From contig NZ_JBNAFY010000005.1 in assembly GCF_049800915.1 (NCBI RefSeq), positions 292,323 to 356,322 of the forward strand: a stretch of 64,000 nucleotides of DNA. Reading direction: 5' to 3'. The notes beneath the pieces were generated by a model that was not told where the DNA came from, searched no databases, and saw only the letters and a program-made list of their open reading frames with translations. This DNA comes from Amaricoccus macauensis_A (lineage in GTDB: Bacteria; Pseudomonadota; Alphaproteobacteria; Rhodobacterales; Rhodobacteraceae). This document shows positions 42,342 to 51,273 of the stretch, in pieces. Both the position numbers and the translations under genes were made by a program. How positions within the stretch are numbered: the first letter of the stretch is position 1; each line of letters begins with the position of its first letter.

Positions 42342-44750
42342 ATGGATGCCACACTCCCACTTGGCCACGACGTGCCTTCCCAACACCTGATCGCGGAGTA
42401 CAGCCGCCTGCCGGGTGTGCCCGACGAACTGCTCGATGCCGAAGGCCGTGTGCGGCCGGTCTGGCGGCGGTTCGTCGAGCATTTCGCCAGCCTCACGGAA
42501 GAGGACCGCGCGCAGCGCATTGCGCGCGGCGAGCAGTATCTTCGCGATGCCGGTGTCTTCTATCGACAGTACGACCTCTACGGTTCGACCGAACGCGCCT
42601 GGCCCCTTGCCCATGTTCCGCTCCTGATCGAGGAATCGGAATGGGAGCGGATCGCGGCGGGCCTGCGCCAGCGCGCGGACCTTCTCGAACTGCTGGCGGC
42701 GGATCTCTACGGAACCAACCAGCTCGTCGCGGGGGGGCACCTGCCCGCGAGCCTCATCGCGAGATGCAGCGAATGGCACCGTCCGCTGGTCCATGTCACG
42801 CCGCGAAGCGGGCACTACCTGCATTTCGTCGCCTTCGAGATCGGGCGCGGCCCGGACGGACAGTGGTGGGTGCTGGGCGATCGAACGCAGGCGCCATCGG
42901 GAGCGGGCTTCGCCCTGGAAAACCGCGTTGCCACGGCGCGGGCCTATGGCGACTTCTTCGCCGACGCCCATGTGCACCGGCTTGCAGGCTTCTTCCGCAC
43001 CTTCCGCGATACGCTGTACAGCCTCTCGCCACCGTCTGAGAACCGCCTCGCCATCCTCACGCCGGGCCCGCTGAACGAAACCTATTTCGAACACGCCTAC
43101 ATCGCGCGCTATCTCGGCTTCGCCCTTCTGGAGGGTGAGGATCTCGTGGTCGAGGACGGGAAGGTTATGGTGCGGACCGTGGCCGGCTTCGAACCGGTCA
43201 GCGTGCTGTGGCGGCGGCTCGACAGCGCCTTTGCCGATCCGCTCGAACTCAACCCCGAATCGCGGCTCGGAACACCCGGCCTTGTCAGCGCCGTGCGCCA
43301 GGGCAGCGTCACGCTCGTCAACGCGCTCGGCACCGGGGTACTCGAAACCCGCGCGCTCATGGCCTTTCTGCCCCGCATCTCGCACGAACTGCTCGGCGAG
43401 CCACTCTCCATGCCCAACATCGCCACCTGGTGGTGCGGCCAGCCTACGGAGCGCGCGCATGTCAGGGCGAACCTCGACACGATGATGATCGGGCCGGCGC
43501 TCTCCACCCGCCTGCCCTTCGAGACCGAGGAAACGACCGTTCTCGGCACGAGTATCCGCGGGGAAGCCCTGGAGTCCGTGTCCGACTGGCTCGAGAACGA
43601 CGGCGCGCAACTGGTGGGCCAGGAGGCTGTGACCCTCTCGACGACGCCCGCCTACGAGGACGGGCGGCTGGTGCCGCGCCCCATGAGCCTGCGTGTCTAC
43701 CTCGCGCGCACCGCCACCGGCTGGGACGTCATGCCGGGCGGGTTCGCCCGCATCGGGCGCAGCGGCGATGCCTCCGCGATTGCCATGCAGCGGGGCGGCA
43801 CCGCGGCCGATGTCTGGATCGTCAGTGATCGCCCGGTGGACACCTCCTCCATCCAGGGTCCTGCGGGTGACGCGCCCTATTGCCGGGCCAAGCCCACGGT
43901 TCTGCCCAGCCGGGCCGCGGACAACCTGTTCTGGCTCGGGCGCTATACCGAACGCGCCGACGGGATCCTGCGCATGATGCGCGCCTATCACATGCGGCTC
44001 ACCGAAAGCACCGATCCGGACGCGCCCTATCTCGAACACCTCGCGACCCACATGCGCGCGATCGGCACCGATCCTGACGAGCCCATTCCCGAGAGCCTGC
44101 TGATGGCCATCGGCGGCGCGACATCAAGCGCCGGCAAGGTCAGGGACCAGTTCTCCACCGATGGCTGGGCCGCGCTCAGCGACCTCTCGAAGACGGCGCA
44201 GCGCTTCGGCCGGACGCTGACCTCGGGTGACGACACCGCGCGCGCCATGTCGGTTCTCCTGCGCAAGATCACCGGCTTCGCGGGCCTGGTGCATGAAAAC
44301 ATGTATCGCTTCACCGGCTGGCGCTTCCTCTCCATCGGCCGCTCGCTCGAACGCACCATTGCGATGGCGAACCTGCTCGAGGCGCTGGCACATGCCGATG
44401 CGCCGGAGGGCGCGCTGGACCTCGCCGTCGAGATCGGGGACAGCGTGATGTCGCACCGCCGTCGCTACTCGGTCTTTACCAGCCATGAGACGGTAGTTGA
44501 CCTTCTGGCCCTCGATGCCATGAATCCGCGCTCGATCCTCAACCAGCTCAGCGAGCTGAAAACCCATGTCTCCTACCTGCCGAACGCGGAGAGCGACGGC
44601 CAGCTGTCGCAGCTCTCGCGTGCCGTGCTGCAGGTCCATACCAGCCTCGCGATCCAGACACCCAATACACTCGACACAAAGACCCTGAGGGCGCTGCGCC
44701 TCGAGGTCGAAAGCCTTTCCGACCTGATCGGACAAACGTATATTCACTAG
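42342..44750 (+). CDS. Circularly permuted ATP-grasp protein fused to Alpha-E domain (802 aa)
   Basis: Two domains normally encoded as neighbours or fused. Residues about 20-515 are the circularly permuted ATP-grasp (DUF404/DUF407): GVFYRQYDLYGSTERAWPLAHVPLL, LTPGPLNETYFEHAYIARYLG, LVNALGTGVLETRALMAFLP. Residues about 522-802 are the Alpha-E (DUF403) helical domain, starting SRAADNLFWLGRYTERADG. ATP-grasp ligases form amide bonds through acyl-phosphates, and Alpha-E is thought to act with it. Nothing reveals the substrate. It is tightly packed: 3 bp from the gene before and 6 bp from the next. Confidence 0.92.
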   Translation: MDATLPLGHDVPSQHLIAEYSRLPGVPDELLDAEGRVRPVWRRFVEHFASLTEEDRAQRIARGEQYLRDAGVFYRQYDLYGSTERAWPLAHVPLLIEESEWERIAAGLRQRADLLELLAADLYGTNQLVAGGHLPASLIARCSEWHRPLVHVTPRSGHYLHFVAFEIGRGPDGQWWVLGDRTQAPSGAGFALENRVATARAYGDFFADAHVHRLAGFFRTFRDTLYSLSPPSENRLAILTPGPLNETYFEHAYIARYLGFALLEGEDLVVEDGKVMVRTVAGFEPVSVLWRRLDSAFADPLELNPESRLGTPGLVSAVRQGSVTLVNALGTGVLETRALMAFLPRISHELLGEPLSMPNIATWWCGQPTERAHVRANLDTMMIGPALSTRLPFETEETTVLGTSIRGEALESVSDWLENDGAQLVGQEAVTLSTTPAYEDGRLVPRPMSLRVYLARTATGWDVMPGGFARIGRSGDASAIAMQRGGTAADVWIVSDRPVDTSSIQGPAGDAPYCRAKPTVLPSRAADNLFWLGRYTERADGILRMMRAYHMRLTESTDPDAPYLEHLATHMRAIGTDPDEPIPESLLMAIGGATSSAGKVRDQFSTDGWAALSDLSKTAQRFGRTLTSGDDTARAMSVLLRKITGFAGLVHENMYRFTGWRFLSIGRSLERTIAMANLLEALAHADAPEGALDLAVEIGDSVMSHRRRYSVFTSHETVVDLLALDAMNPRSILNQLSELKTHVSYLPNAESDGQLSQLSRAVLQVHTSLAIQTPNTLDTKTLRALRLEVESLSDLIGQTYIH

Positions 44751-44756
44751 GCGCTC

Positions 44757-45647
44757 ATGATCTACGACATCCGCCTGAAGATCAGCTACAAGTATGACCG
44801 CCCCGCCATCGCCGGGCGGCATATCCTGCGCCTGATGCCGGCGGACCTGCCGGGCGTCCAACGCAGATTGCGCGGCGACCTGAAGATCGAGCCGGACCCG
44901 GCAGAGCGTCGCGACATGCTGGATTTCTTCCAGAATGCCGGCGTCGAGATCGCCTTCCGCGAAGCGCACAAGAAAATCGTCTTCGCGGTCGATGCGCGCG
45001 TCGAGCGACTGTCCGATGCCCCGAGCTTTGACATCTCGCCGAGCCTCGCGCAACTGCCCCGCGAGATCTCAGAGTATCGCGGCCTCGACCCGCAGGCCCC
45101 GCATCATTTTCTCGGCCCCAGTTCCTTCGCCTCGCCCACCGCGCCCATGACCGCCTACGCCCAGGCCATCCTGCCCGATGCGGTCACCGCCTTCCGGGCG
45201 GTCTGCATGATCGGCGAGGCCCTGCATCGGGACATGAAATACGATCCCGAGGCCACCGACGTGAACACCCCCCATGAGGAGGCCTTCGCGCGTCGGCACG
45301 GCGTCTGCCAGGACTTCGCCCACATCATGATCGCCTGCCTGCGCGGGATCGGCATTCCGGCCGGCTATGTCTCGGGCTTTCTCCGCACCAACCCGCCGCC
45401 GGGCAAACCCCGGATGGAAGGCGCGGATGCCATGCACGCCTGGGTGCGCGCCTGGTGCGGATTCCAGACCGGCTGGATCGAGTATGATCCCACCAACGCC
45501 ATCCTGGTCGGCACCGACCACATCCTGATCGCCCGCGGCCGCGATTACGGTGACGTGTCCCCGGTAAAGGGCGTGCTGAAAATCGCCGGCGAACAGAAGA
45601 GCGATCAGGCCGTCGACGTCATTCCCGTTCCGGAGGTGGTCTCATGA
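44757..45647 (+). CDS. Transglutaminase-like cysteine protease (296 aa)
   Basis: Stand-alone member of the family in the preceding fusion. N-terminal beta domain ISYKYDRPAIAGRHILRLMP, then a transglutaminase core with Cys184 (RHGVCQDFAHIM), His227 (DAMHAWVRAW) and Asp244 (IEYDPTNAIL). Circular-permutation-free and lacking a signal peptide. In this neighbourhood such proteins are proposed to cut or rearrange amide bonds made by the ATP-grasp enzyme. It overlaps the gamma-glutamyltransferase gene by ATGA, strong evidence that the four genes are one unit. Confidence 0.92.
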   Translation: MIYDIRLKISYKYDRPAIAGRHILRLMPADLPGVQRRLRGDLKIEPDPAERRDMLDFFQNAGVEIAFREAHKKIVFAVDARVERLSDAPSFDISPSLAQLPREISEYRGLDPQAPHHFLGPSSFASPTAPMTAYAQAILPDAVTAFRAVCMIGEALHRDMKYDPEATDVNTPHEEAFARRHGVCQDFAHIMIACLRGIGIPAGYVSGFLRTNPPPGKPRMEGADAMHAWVRAWCGFQTGWIEYDPTNAILVGTDHILIARGRDYGDVSPVKGVLKIAGEQKSDQAVDVIPVPEVVS

Positions 45648-47383
45648 AAGCCCTTTTGCCTTGCGGCGCCCTGCTCGCCAGCCTGCTGCTCTCCCCCGGC
45701 CCGGCGCTGGCGCAGGACACTTCGCCACAGCCTGAAGAGACAACCGCGATCGCCGACGCGCAACCCTCCGTGCAGGCCCGGAACTTCATGGTCGCGGCAG
45801 CCCATCCGCTTGCCGCCGAAGCCGGGCGGGACATCCTCGCCAAGGGCGGCTCCGCGGCCGATGCCGCAGTGGCCGTCCAACTCGTTCTCAACATCGTCGA
45901 GCCGCAAAGCTCCGGCATCGGCGGCGGGGCCTTCGCGCTCTACTGGAATGCCGCCCTCTCCGACCTCACAAGCTGGGACGGCCGCGAGACGGCCCCGGCG
46001 GCGGCCGGACCGGACTACTGGCTCGATGAAAACGGCGAGCCGCTCGGCTTCTTCGATGCGGTGCCCGGCGGTCGCTCGGTCGGTGTCCCCGGAACGCTCA
46101 AGCTCATGGAGGAACTGCACGCCCGCTACGGCCGCCTCCCCTGGACGCAGGTCGTCGCCCCCGCGATCCGCATCGCCGAAGAGGGCTTCCCGGTCTCGCA
46201 ACGGATGTCCGCCTCCATTGCCGGGGCAGAGAAACTTGCCGAGTTCCCCGGTGCGCGAGCGTATTTCTTTACTGAGGATGGCACCCCGCTCCCCGAAGGC
46301 GCGACATTGCGCAGCCCGGAGTTTGCCCGCACGCTCCGCCAGATCGCCAGCGAAGGCAGCGCGCCCTTCTACGAGGGTGCCATCGCACGGGACATCGTCG
46401 CCGCCACCCGCACCGAGACCAACACCGGCGTGCTGGCCCTCGATGATCTCGCGGCCTACGAGGTGAAGGAGCGCGATCCGGTCTGCATGGACTACCGCGT
46501 CTGGGAAGTCTGCGGCATGGGTCCGCCCTCCTCCGGCGCCCTCACCGTGGGCCAGATCCTCGGCATCCTTGCCAACTGGGATCTCAGCGGCCTCGGCCTC
46601 GGCACGGAGGCGCAGCACCTTTTCCTCGAGGCCAGCAAACTCGCCTTCGCCGATCGCGGCCTCTACATGGCGGACACGGATTTCGTGGACATGCCCGAGG
46701 GGCTTCTCGACCCGGACTACCTGACCACCCGCGCTGCACTGATCAGCGAAGGCGAGGCAATGGAATCCGCCGATCCGGGAGAGCCCCCCTGGGACGATGC
46801 CGCCCTGCGCGCGCCCGGTCTCGAAGCCCCCGAATACGGCACCTCGCATTTCGCCATCGTCGACAGCTACGGCGACATGATCTCGATCACCACCACCATC
46901 GAATCCGGGTTCGGCTCCCATGTGATGACCAACGGGTTCCTGCTCAACAACGAGCTGACCGACTTCTCCTTCACCCCCGAGGAGGACGGCAATCCGGTGG
47001 CCAACCGCGTCGAAGGCGGCAAGCGCCCGCGTTCCTCCATGTCACCGACAATCGTGCTGGAGGATGGCGAACCGGTGCTCCTCATCGGCTCTCCCGGCGG
47101 CTCGCGCATCATTCCATATGTGGCACAAAGCCTCATGGGCATCCTTGATTTCGGCCTCGATCCGCAGGTCGCCTTTGATCGCCCGCATCTCACCAACCGG
47201 AATGGCGCAACGGATATCGAGGCCGGGCCTCAGGCCGAGGAGCTGGCGCAAAGCCTGCAAGCGCTGGGGCATGAGACCAATATTCGCGACCTCAACTCCG
47301 GCCTCCATGCCATCGCGATCACACCCGATGGCCTCATCGGCGCAGCGGACCGGCGCCGCGAAGGCATCGCGCTGGGGGAATGA
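45644..47383 (+). CDS. ggt: Gamma-glutamyltransferase, periplasmic (579 aa)
   Basis: N-terminal-nucleophile hydrolase that removes or transfers gamma-glutamyl groups. Signal peptide to about residue 23 (ALLASLLLSPGPALAQ). The autoprocessing site is Thr400 in EYGTSHFAIVD, which would give large and small subunits. Substrate residues include NNELTDFSF, RPRSSMSPTI and GSPGGSRII. It is the last gene of the transglutaminase/ATP-grasp operon, coupled by a 4-bp overlap. This suggests the product of the upstream ligase is a gamma-glutamyl-type or similar amide that is acted on in the periplasm; that is inference. Confidence 0.92.
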   Translation: MKALLPCGALLASLLLSPGPALAQDTSPQPEETTAIADAQPSVQARNFMVAAAHPLAAEAGRDILAKGGSAADAAVAVQLVLNIVEPQSSGIGGGAFALYWNAALSDLTSWDGRETAPAAAGPDYWLDENGEPLGFFDAVPGGRSVGVPGTLKLMEELHARYGRLPWTQVVAPAIRIAEEGFPVSQRMSASIAGAEKLAEFPGARAYFFTEDGTPLPEGATLRSPEFARTLRQIASEGSAPFYEGAIARDIVAATRTETNTGVLALDDLAAYEVKERDPVCMDYRVWEVCGMGPPSSGALTVGQILGILANWDLSGLGLGTEAQHLFLEASKLAFADRGLYMADTDFVDMPEGLLDPDYLTTRAALISEGEAMESADPGEPPWDDAALRAPGLEAPEYGTSHFAIVDSYGDMISITTTIESGFGSHVMTNGFLLNNELTDFSFTPEEDGNPVANRVEGGKRPRSSMSPTIVLEDGEPVLLIGSPGGSRIIPYVAQSLMGILDFGLDPQVAFDRPHLTNRNGATDIEAGPQAEELAQSLQALGHETNIRDLNSGLHAIAITPDGLIGAADRRREGIALGE

Positions 47384-47392
47384 TCTCTCCGG

Positions 47393-47800
47393 CTACTTGC
47401 CCAGAACCTGCCGCTCCCACTCCGGCAGGTTGTAATAGGTGGTGACACGGGTGATCTTGTCGCCTTCAATCGCGAGAAATGCACCAGCGGGCAGAACATA
47501 GGTCTGCCCGTTCGCCTCCGGCAGGCCCGGATCGGTCGCAAGATATTCCCCGTTCACCACGAACTCCGCCGCCGCACGCGTGCCCGAGCCATCAAACAGG
47601 AAGACCATATCGGTCAGCGTCTCGCGGTAACATTCGGCCATATGCGCGCAGAATTCCGCAAACGCCGCCTTCCCGAGCCGCGTCTCCCCCTGGTTCACAT
47701 CATGGCGAACGTCCTCGGACAGGCAGGCGAGCATGCCCTCGACATCCCCCGCGTTGAACGCATCGTAGTAGCGGCGGACAAGGGCTTCTGTGGCAGACAT
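47393..47800 (-). CDS. SnoaL-like/NTF2-fold protein (135 aa)
   Basis: Small cone-shaped fold of the ketosteroid isomerase/SnoaL type: LVRRYYDAFNAGDVEGMLACLSEDV is the hallmark N-terminal helix pair, followed by DVNQGETRLGKAAFAEFCAHM. Many such proteins are small-molecule isomerases, others simply bind ligands. The start at 47800 (MSATEAL) follows GGAG at six bases; the open frame four residues longer uses the ATG that contains this site. Convergent with ggt. Confidence 0.8.
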   Translation of the reverse strand: MSATEALVRRYYDAFNAGDVEGMLACLSEDVRHDVNQGETRLGKAAFAEFCAHMAECYRETLTDMVFLFDGSGTRAAAEFVVNGEYLATDPGLPEANGQTYVLPAGAFLAIEGDKITRVTTYYNLPEWERQVLGK

Positions 47801-47884
47801 TGGAAACTCCATGATGAGATTTCGAGACCTATGCCAGCAGCCTTGGGCCGAGACCAGCAGACTTCAGTCGGTGTCCCGCGCCCG

Positions 47885-47922
47885 AAAAGGAAGAAGGCCC
47901 CGAAGCGATGCGCACCGGAGCC
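47885..47922 (-). terminator. Terminator of the alpha (rpsM-rplQ) operon
   Basis: On the minus strand GGCTCCG pairs with CGGGGCC (one wobble) with further pairing in the loop, followed by TTCTTCCTTTT. It lies 34 bp after rplQ. Confidence 0.7.
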
Positions 47923-47955
47923 CTCTCCCGAAATTCTGATGTGAAGAAAGCCGGA

Positions 47956-48378
47956 TCAGGCTTCTTCGAGTGCCTCTTCGGCAGCAACGCGGGCCTTGTC
48001 GCCAGCGCCCTTCGCATCGGGGTCACGATCGACCAGTTCGATGATCGCCATCGGGGCCGCATCGCCATAACGGAAGCCGGCCTTGAGAACGCGGGCGTAG
48101 CCGCCGTTGCGCTCCTTGTAGCGCGGGCCCAGAACGTCGAAGAGCTTCGCGACCGCAGCATCGGTCTTGAGCTGCGAAGCGGCCAGACGGCGCGCGTGCA
48201 GATCGCCACGCTTGCCGAGCGTGATCAGCTTGTCGATGATCCGCCGCATTTCCTTCGCCTTCGGCAGCGTCGTCTTGATCTGCTCGTGCTCGATCAGGCT
48301 CGATGCCATGTTGGCGAACATCGCCTTGCGATGCTCATGGGTGCGGTTCAGTTTGCGGTAGCCATTACCGTGGCGCAT
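47956..48378 (-). CDS. rplQ: 50S ribosomal protein L17 (140 aa)
   Basis: Lines the exit-tunnel region of the large subunit. RKLNRTHEHRKAMFANMASSLIEHE is the L17 signature, followed by TTLPKAKEMRRIIDKLITLGKRGD. The C-terminal tail is Ala/Glu-rich. Last gene of the rpsM-rpsK-rpoA-rplQ operon, 110 bp after rpoA and before the terminator. Confidence 0.97.
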   Translation of the reverse strand: MRHGNGYRKLNRTHEHRKAMFANMASSLIEHEQIKTTLPKAKEMRRIIDKLITLGKRGDLHARRLAASQLKTDAAVAKLFDVLGPRYKERNGGYARVLKAGFRYGDAAPMAIIELVDRDPDAKGAGDKARVAAEEALEEA

Positions 48379-48488
48379 GTCTTGTCTCCGTTAAACTCGT
48401 TTTGCTTTGTCCGGCGGCCCTCTCTTCGAGCCGCGCTCCTTGGGGCGGAATGCCCGGGGTTTCCGGGGCCCGAAGGCCCCGAAAGAAA

Positions 48489-49505
48489 TCAGAACTGGTC
48501 TTCGTAGTTCTTGGCCAGGTCCTCGATGTTCTCGGGCGGCCAGTCGACGATTTCCATACCGAGATGCAGACCCATGGCGGTCAGCACTTCCTTAATCTCG
48601 TTCAGAGATTTCCGACCGAAGTTCGGCGTCCGGAGCATTTCTGCCTCGGTCTTCTGGATCAGATCGCCAATATACACGATATTGTCGTTCTTCAGGCAGT
48701 TCGCGGACCGCACCGAAAGCTCGAGCTCGTCGACCTTCTTCAGGAGAAGCGGGTTGAACTCGAGATCGTCCGGCTCTTCCTGACGGATACCGGCCTGCGG
48801 CTCCTCGAAGTTGACGAAGACCGAAAGCTGATCCTGGAGAATGCGGGCAGCATAGGCCACCGCATCTTCCGGCGTCAGCGAACCATCGGTCTCGATCGTC
48901 AGCATCAGCTTGTCATAGTCGAGCACCTGGCCCTCACGGGTCGGCTCGACCTTGTAGGACACCTTCTTGATCGGCGAGAAGAGCGCGTCCACGGAGATGA
49001 GCCCGATGGGCGCATCCTCGGGGCGATTCTTGTCGGCCGCGACATAGCCCTTGCCGGTCTCGACGGTGAGTTCCATGAACAGCGTCGCGCCATCGTCGAG
49101 GTGGCAGATCACGTGATCCCGGTTGAGGATCTCGATGCCTGCGGTCTCGGTGATGTCACCCGCCGTCACCACGCCGGGGCCGGTCGCGCGGATCTCGAGG
49201 CGCTTGGGCCCCTCGACTTCCATGCGGATCGACACACCCTTGAGGTTCAGGACGATATCGGTCACGTCTTCCCGCACACCGGGCACGGACGAAAACTCGT
49301 GAAGCACACCGTCGATCTGCACCGAAGTGATGGCCGCGCCCTGAAGCGAGGACATCAGCACGCGGCGAAGCGCGTTGCCAAGCGTCAGTCCGAAACCGCG
49401 CTCAAGCGGTTCGGCAATCGCCGTTGCCTGCCGATCGGGGTCCGCACCGGGCTTGAAATCGAGGGCAGTCGGCCGGATCAGTTCCTGCCAGTTCTTGTGG
49501 ATCAT
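48489..49505 (-). CDS. rpoA: RNA polymerase alpha subunit (338 aa)
   Basis: Assembles RNA polymerase and contacts activators and UP elements. N-terminal domain: MIHKNWQELIRPTALDF, RGFGLTLGNALRRVLMSSLQGAA. C-terminal domain: VDELELSVRSANCLKNDNIVYIGDLIQKTE with the UP-element-binding LNEIKEVLTAMGLHLGM at the end. 338 aa is typical for alphaproteobacteria. The upstream extension is not used; of two consecutive ATGs I choose 49505. The gap to rpsK is about 120 bp. Confidence 0.97.
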   Translation of the reverse strand: MIHKNWQELIRPTALDFKPGADPDRQATAIAEPLERGFGLTLGNALRRVLMSSLQGAAITSVQIDGVLHEFSSVPGVREDVTDIVLNLKGVSIRMEVEGPKRLEIRATGPGVVTAGDITETAGIEILNRDHVICHLDDGATLFMELTVETGKGYVAADKNRPEDAPIGLISVDALFSPIKKVSYKVEPTREGQVLDYDKLMLTIETDGSLTPEDAVAYAARILQDQLSVFVNFEEPQAGIRQEEPDDLEFNPLLLKKVDELELSVRSANCLKNDNIVYIGDLIQKTEAEMLRTPNFGRKSLNEIKEVLTAMGLHLGMEIVDWPPENIEDLAKNYEDQF

Positions 49506-49626
49506 CATTGGCCTTGGTCCTCCATTCCTGTCCGCCTGCCGGATCCAGCGGCCAGCGAACTCCCGAGGGAAAAGCAATGCGCCCGAAGCCACCCCTGTGG
49601 GCGGCCCCGAGCGCGTAAATCGTATC

Positions 49627-50016
49627 TCAGACTCGGCGACGCTTCGGCGGACGGCAGCCATTATGCGCGATCGGGGTCACGTCACGGATCGCGGTGATCT
49701 GGAAACCCACGGCGCTCAGCGCGCGAAGTGCGCTTTCACGCCCCGAACCGGGACCCTGGACCTCGACCTCGAGAGTGCGGACACCATGTTCCTGGGCCTT
49801 CTTGCCGGCATCTTCTGCCGCCATCTGAGCCGCATAGGGCGTGGATTTCCGCGAACCCTTGAAGCCCATCGCACCAGCAGACGACCAAGCGATCGCATTG
49901 CCCTGGGCATCGGCGATCAGAACCTTGGTGTTGTTGAAGCTGGCGTTCACATGGGCAACGCCGGTTGAGATATTCTTGCGTTCCTTGCGCTTAACGCGCG
50001 CCTTCTCACGTGCCAT
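49627..50016 (-). CDS. rpsK: 30S ribosomal protein S11 (129 aa)
   Basis: Platform protein of the small subunit. NISTGVAHVNASFNNTKVLIADAQG, ARKSTPYAAQMAAEDAGKKAQEHG-like run, and the C-terminal DVTPIAHNGCRPPKRRRV are standard. The conserved GSRKSTPYAAQ segment is intact. It lies 12 bp after rpsM. Confidence 0.97.
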   Translation of the reverse strand: MAREKARVKRKERKNISTGVAHVNASFNNTKVLIADAQGNAIAWSSAGAMGFKGSRKSTPYAAQMAAEDAGKKAQEHGVRTLEVEVQGPGSGRESALRALSAVGFQITAIRDVTPIAHNGCRPPKRRRV

Positions 50017-50028
50017 ATTCTGCGCCTC

Positions 50029-50397
<369 letters not shown>

Positions 50398-50415
50398 AAT
50401 TCTGCTCCGTTCCAT

Positions 50416-50555
50416 CTCTGGCCCTTTAGAGGGGCCAATTTCATAAGCTCATGCCCGCCGCATCCGGCAGGCTCCCGATACCCATTTTCCGGGTCAGACA
50501 TCCCGCGTCCCCGAGGTGAAATGTAGAGGGAACGATTCTCCCCCCTTGAGGGGAG
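50416..50555 (-). promoter_or_regulatory. Structured leader of the rpsM operon
   Basis: The transcript from the promoter at 50561-50588 would start with a 6-bp hairpin (50538-50555, CTCCCC/GGGGAG). Further stems lie at 50453-50472 (8 bp, one mismatch) and 50420-50436 (5 bp) just before the ribosome-binding site. It may be an autoregulatory target for a ribosomal protein, which in E. coli's alpha operon is S4; S4 is not encoded here. Confidence 0.4.
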
Positions 50556-50560
50556 CGCGC

Positions 50561-50588
50561 AGTATAGGAGTCGCCAAACCGGGGTCAA
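50561..50588 (-). promoter_or_regulatory. Promoter of the rpsM-rpsK-rpoA-rplQ operon
   Basis: On the minus strand TTGACC (50588-50583), 16-bp spacer, TATACT (50566-50561): five of six consensus matches in both boxes. It lies in the 309-bp gap after adk. Confidence 0.65.
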
Positions 50589-50706
50589 GCGCCAAATCGT
50601 CAATTCTAAATGGAGTTTTTACGATCTTTTGCGAGATGGCCAACACGCGATTCCCGTCGGCCGGCCACCGGCAATGTCATGGCATTAAAGTCACGCAGCC
50701 TCGATC

Positions 50707-51273
50707 TCAGGCGAGAACCGAGGAGATCGACTTGGTCACATCGTCGATCGGCACGGAACCGTCGATGGTCTTGAGCTTCCCGGTGCCCCGATAGTAGTCG
50801 ATCAGAGGCGCGGTTTCGGCGTGGTAGACCGCAAGCCGCTTCTTGAGCGTCTCCTCGTTGTCATCTGCCCGGCTTCCACCCGTTTCGGCCGCGCGCGTCT
50901 TGATGCGGTCAACGAGAAGCGCGTCATCGACCTGCATCTCAACCACCGCATCGAGCGTCATGCCCTTCTCGACGAGTAGCTTGTCCAGCGCCTCGGCCTG
51001 GGCCGTGGTGCGAGGAAATCCGTCGAAGATCACGCCGTTCTTGGTGTCCGGCTGATCGAGGCGTTCGGAGACCACACCGATGACAATATCGTCGGACACG
51101 AGCTGGCCCGCTTCCATCACCGCCTTTGCCTTCATTCCCACTTCGGTTCCCGCTGCAACCGCGGCGCGGAGCATGTCTCCGGTGGAGAGCTGAACGAGAC
51201 CGTGATTCGCGACCAGACGCAGAGCCTGGGTTCCCTTACCGGCACCTGGCGGTCCGAGCAGAATGATGTTCAT
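50707..51273 (-). CDS. adk: Adenylate kinase, short-LID form (188 aa)
   Basis: Interconverts ATP, ADP and AMP. P-loop GPPGAGKGTQA at residues 7-17; NMP-binding LSTGDMLRAAV; FDGFPRTTAQAEAL. The LID between about 125 and 150 is short (TRAAETGGSRADDNEETLKKRL), without the zinc-cysteine insertion of long bacterial enzymes. The start overlaps the secY stop by ATGA. Last gene of the spc operon. Confidence 0.95.
   Translation of the reverse strand: MNIILLGPPGAGKGTQALRLVANHGLVQLSTGDMLRAAVAAGTEVGMKAKAVMEAGQLVSDDIVIGVVSERLDQPDTKNGVIFDGFPRTTAQAEALDKLLVEKGMTLDAVVEMQVDDALLVDRIKTRAAETGGSRADDNEETLKKRLAVYHAETAPLIDYYRGTGKLKTIDGSVPIDDVTKSISSVLA

Noticed and set aside
42333..44051. 572-aa minus-strand frame
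   Set aside because: Antisense to the ATP-grasp/Alpha-E gene, with no recognisable motif.
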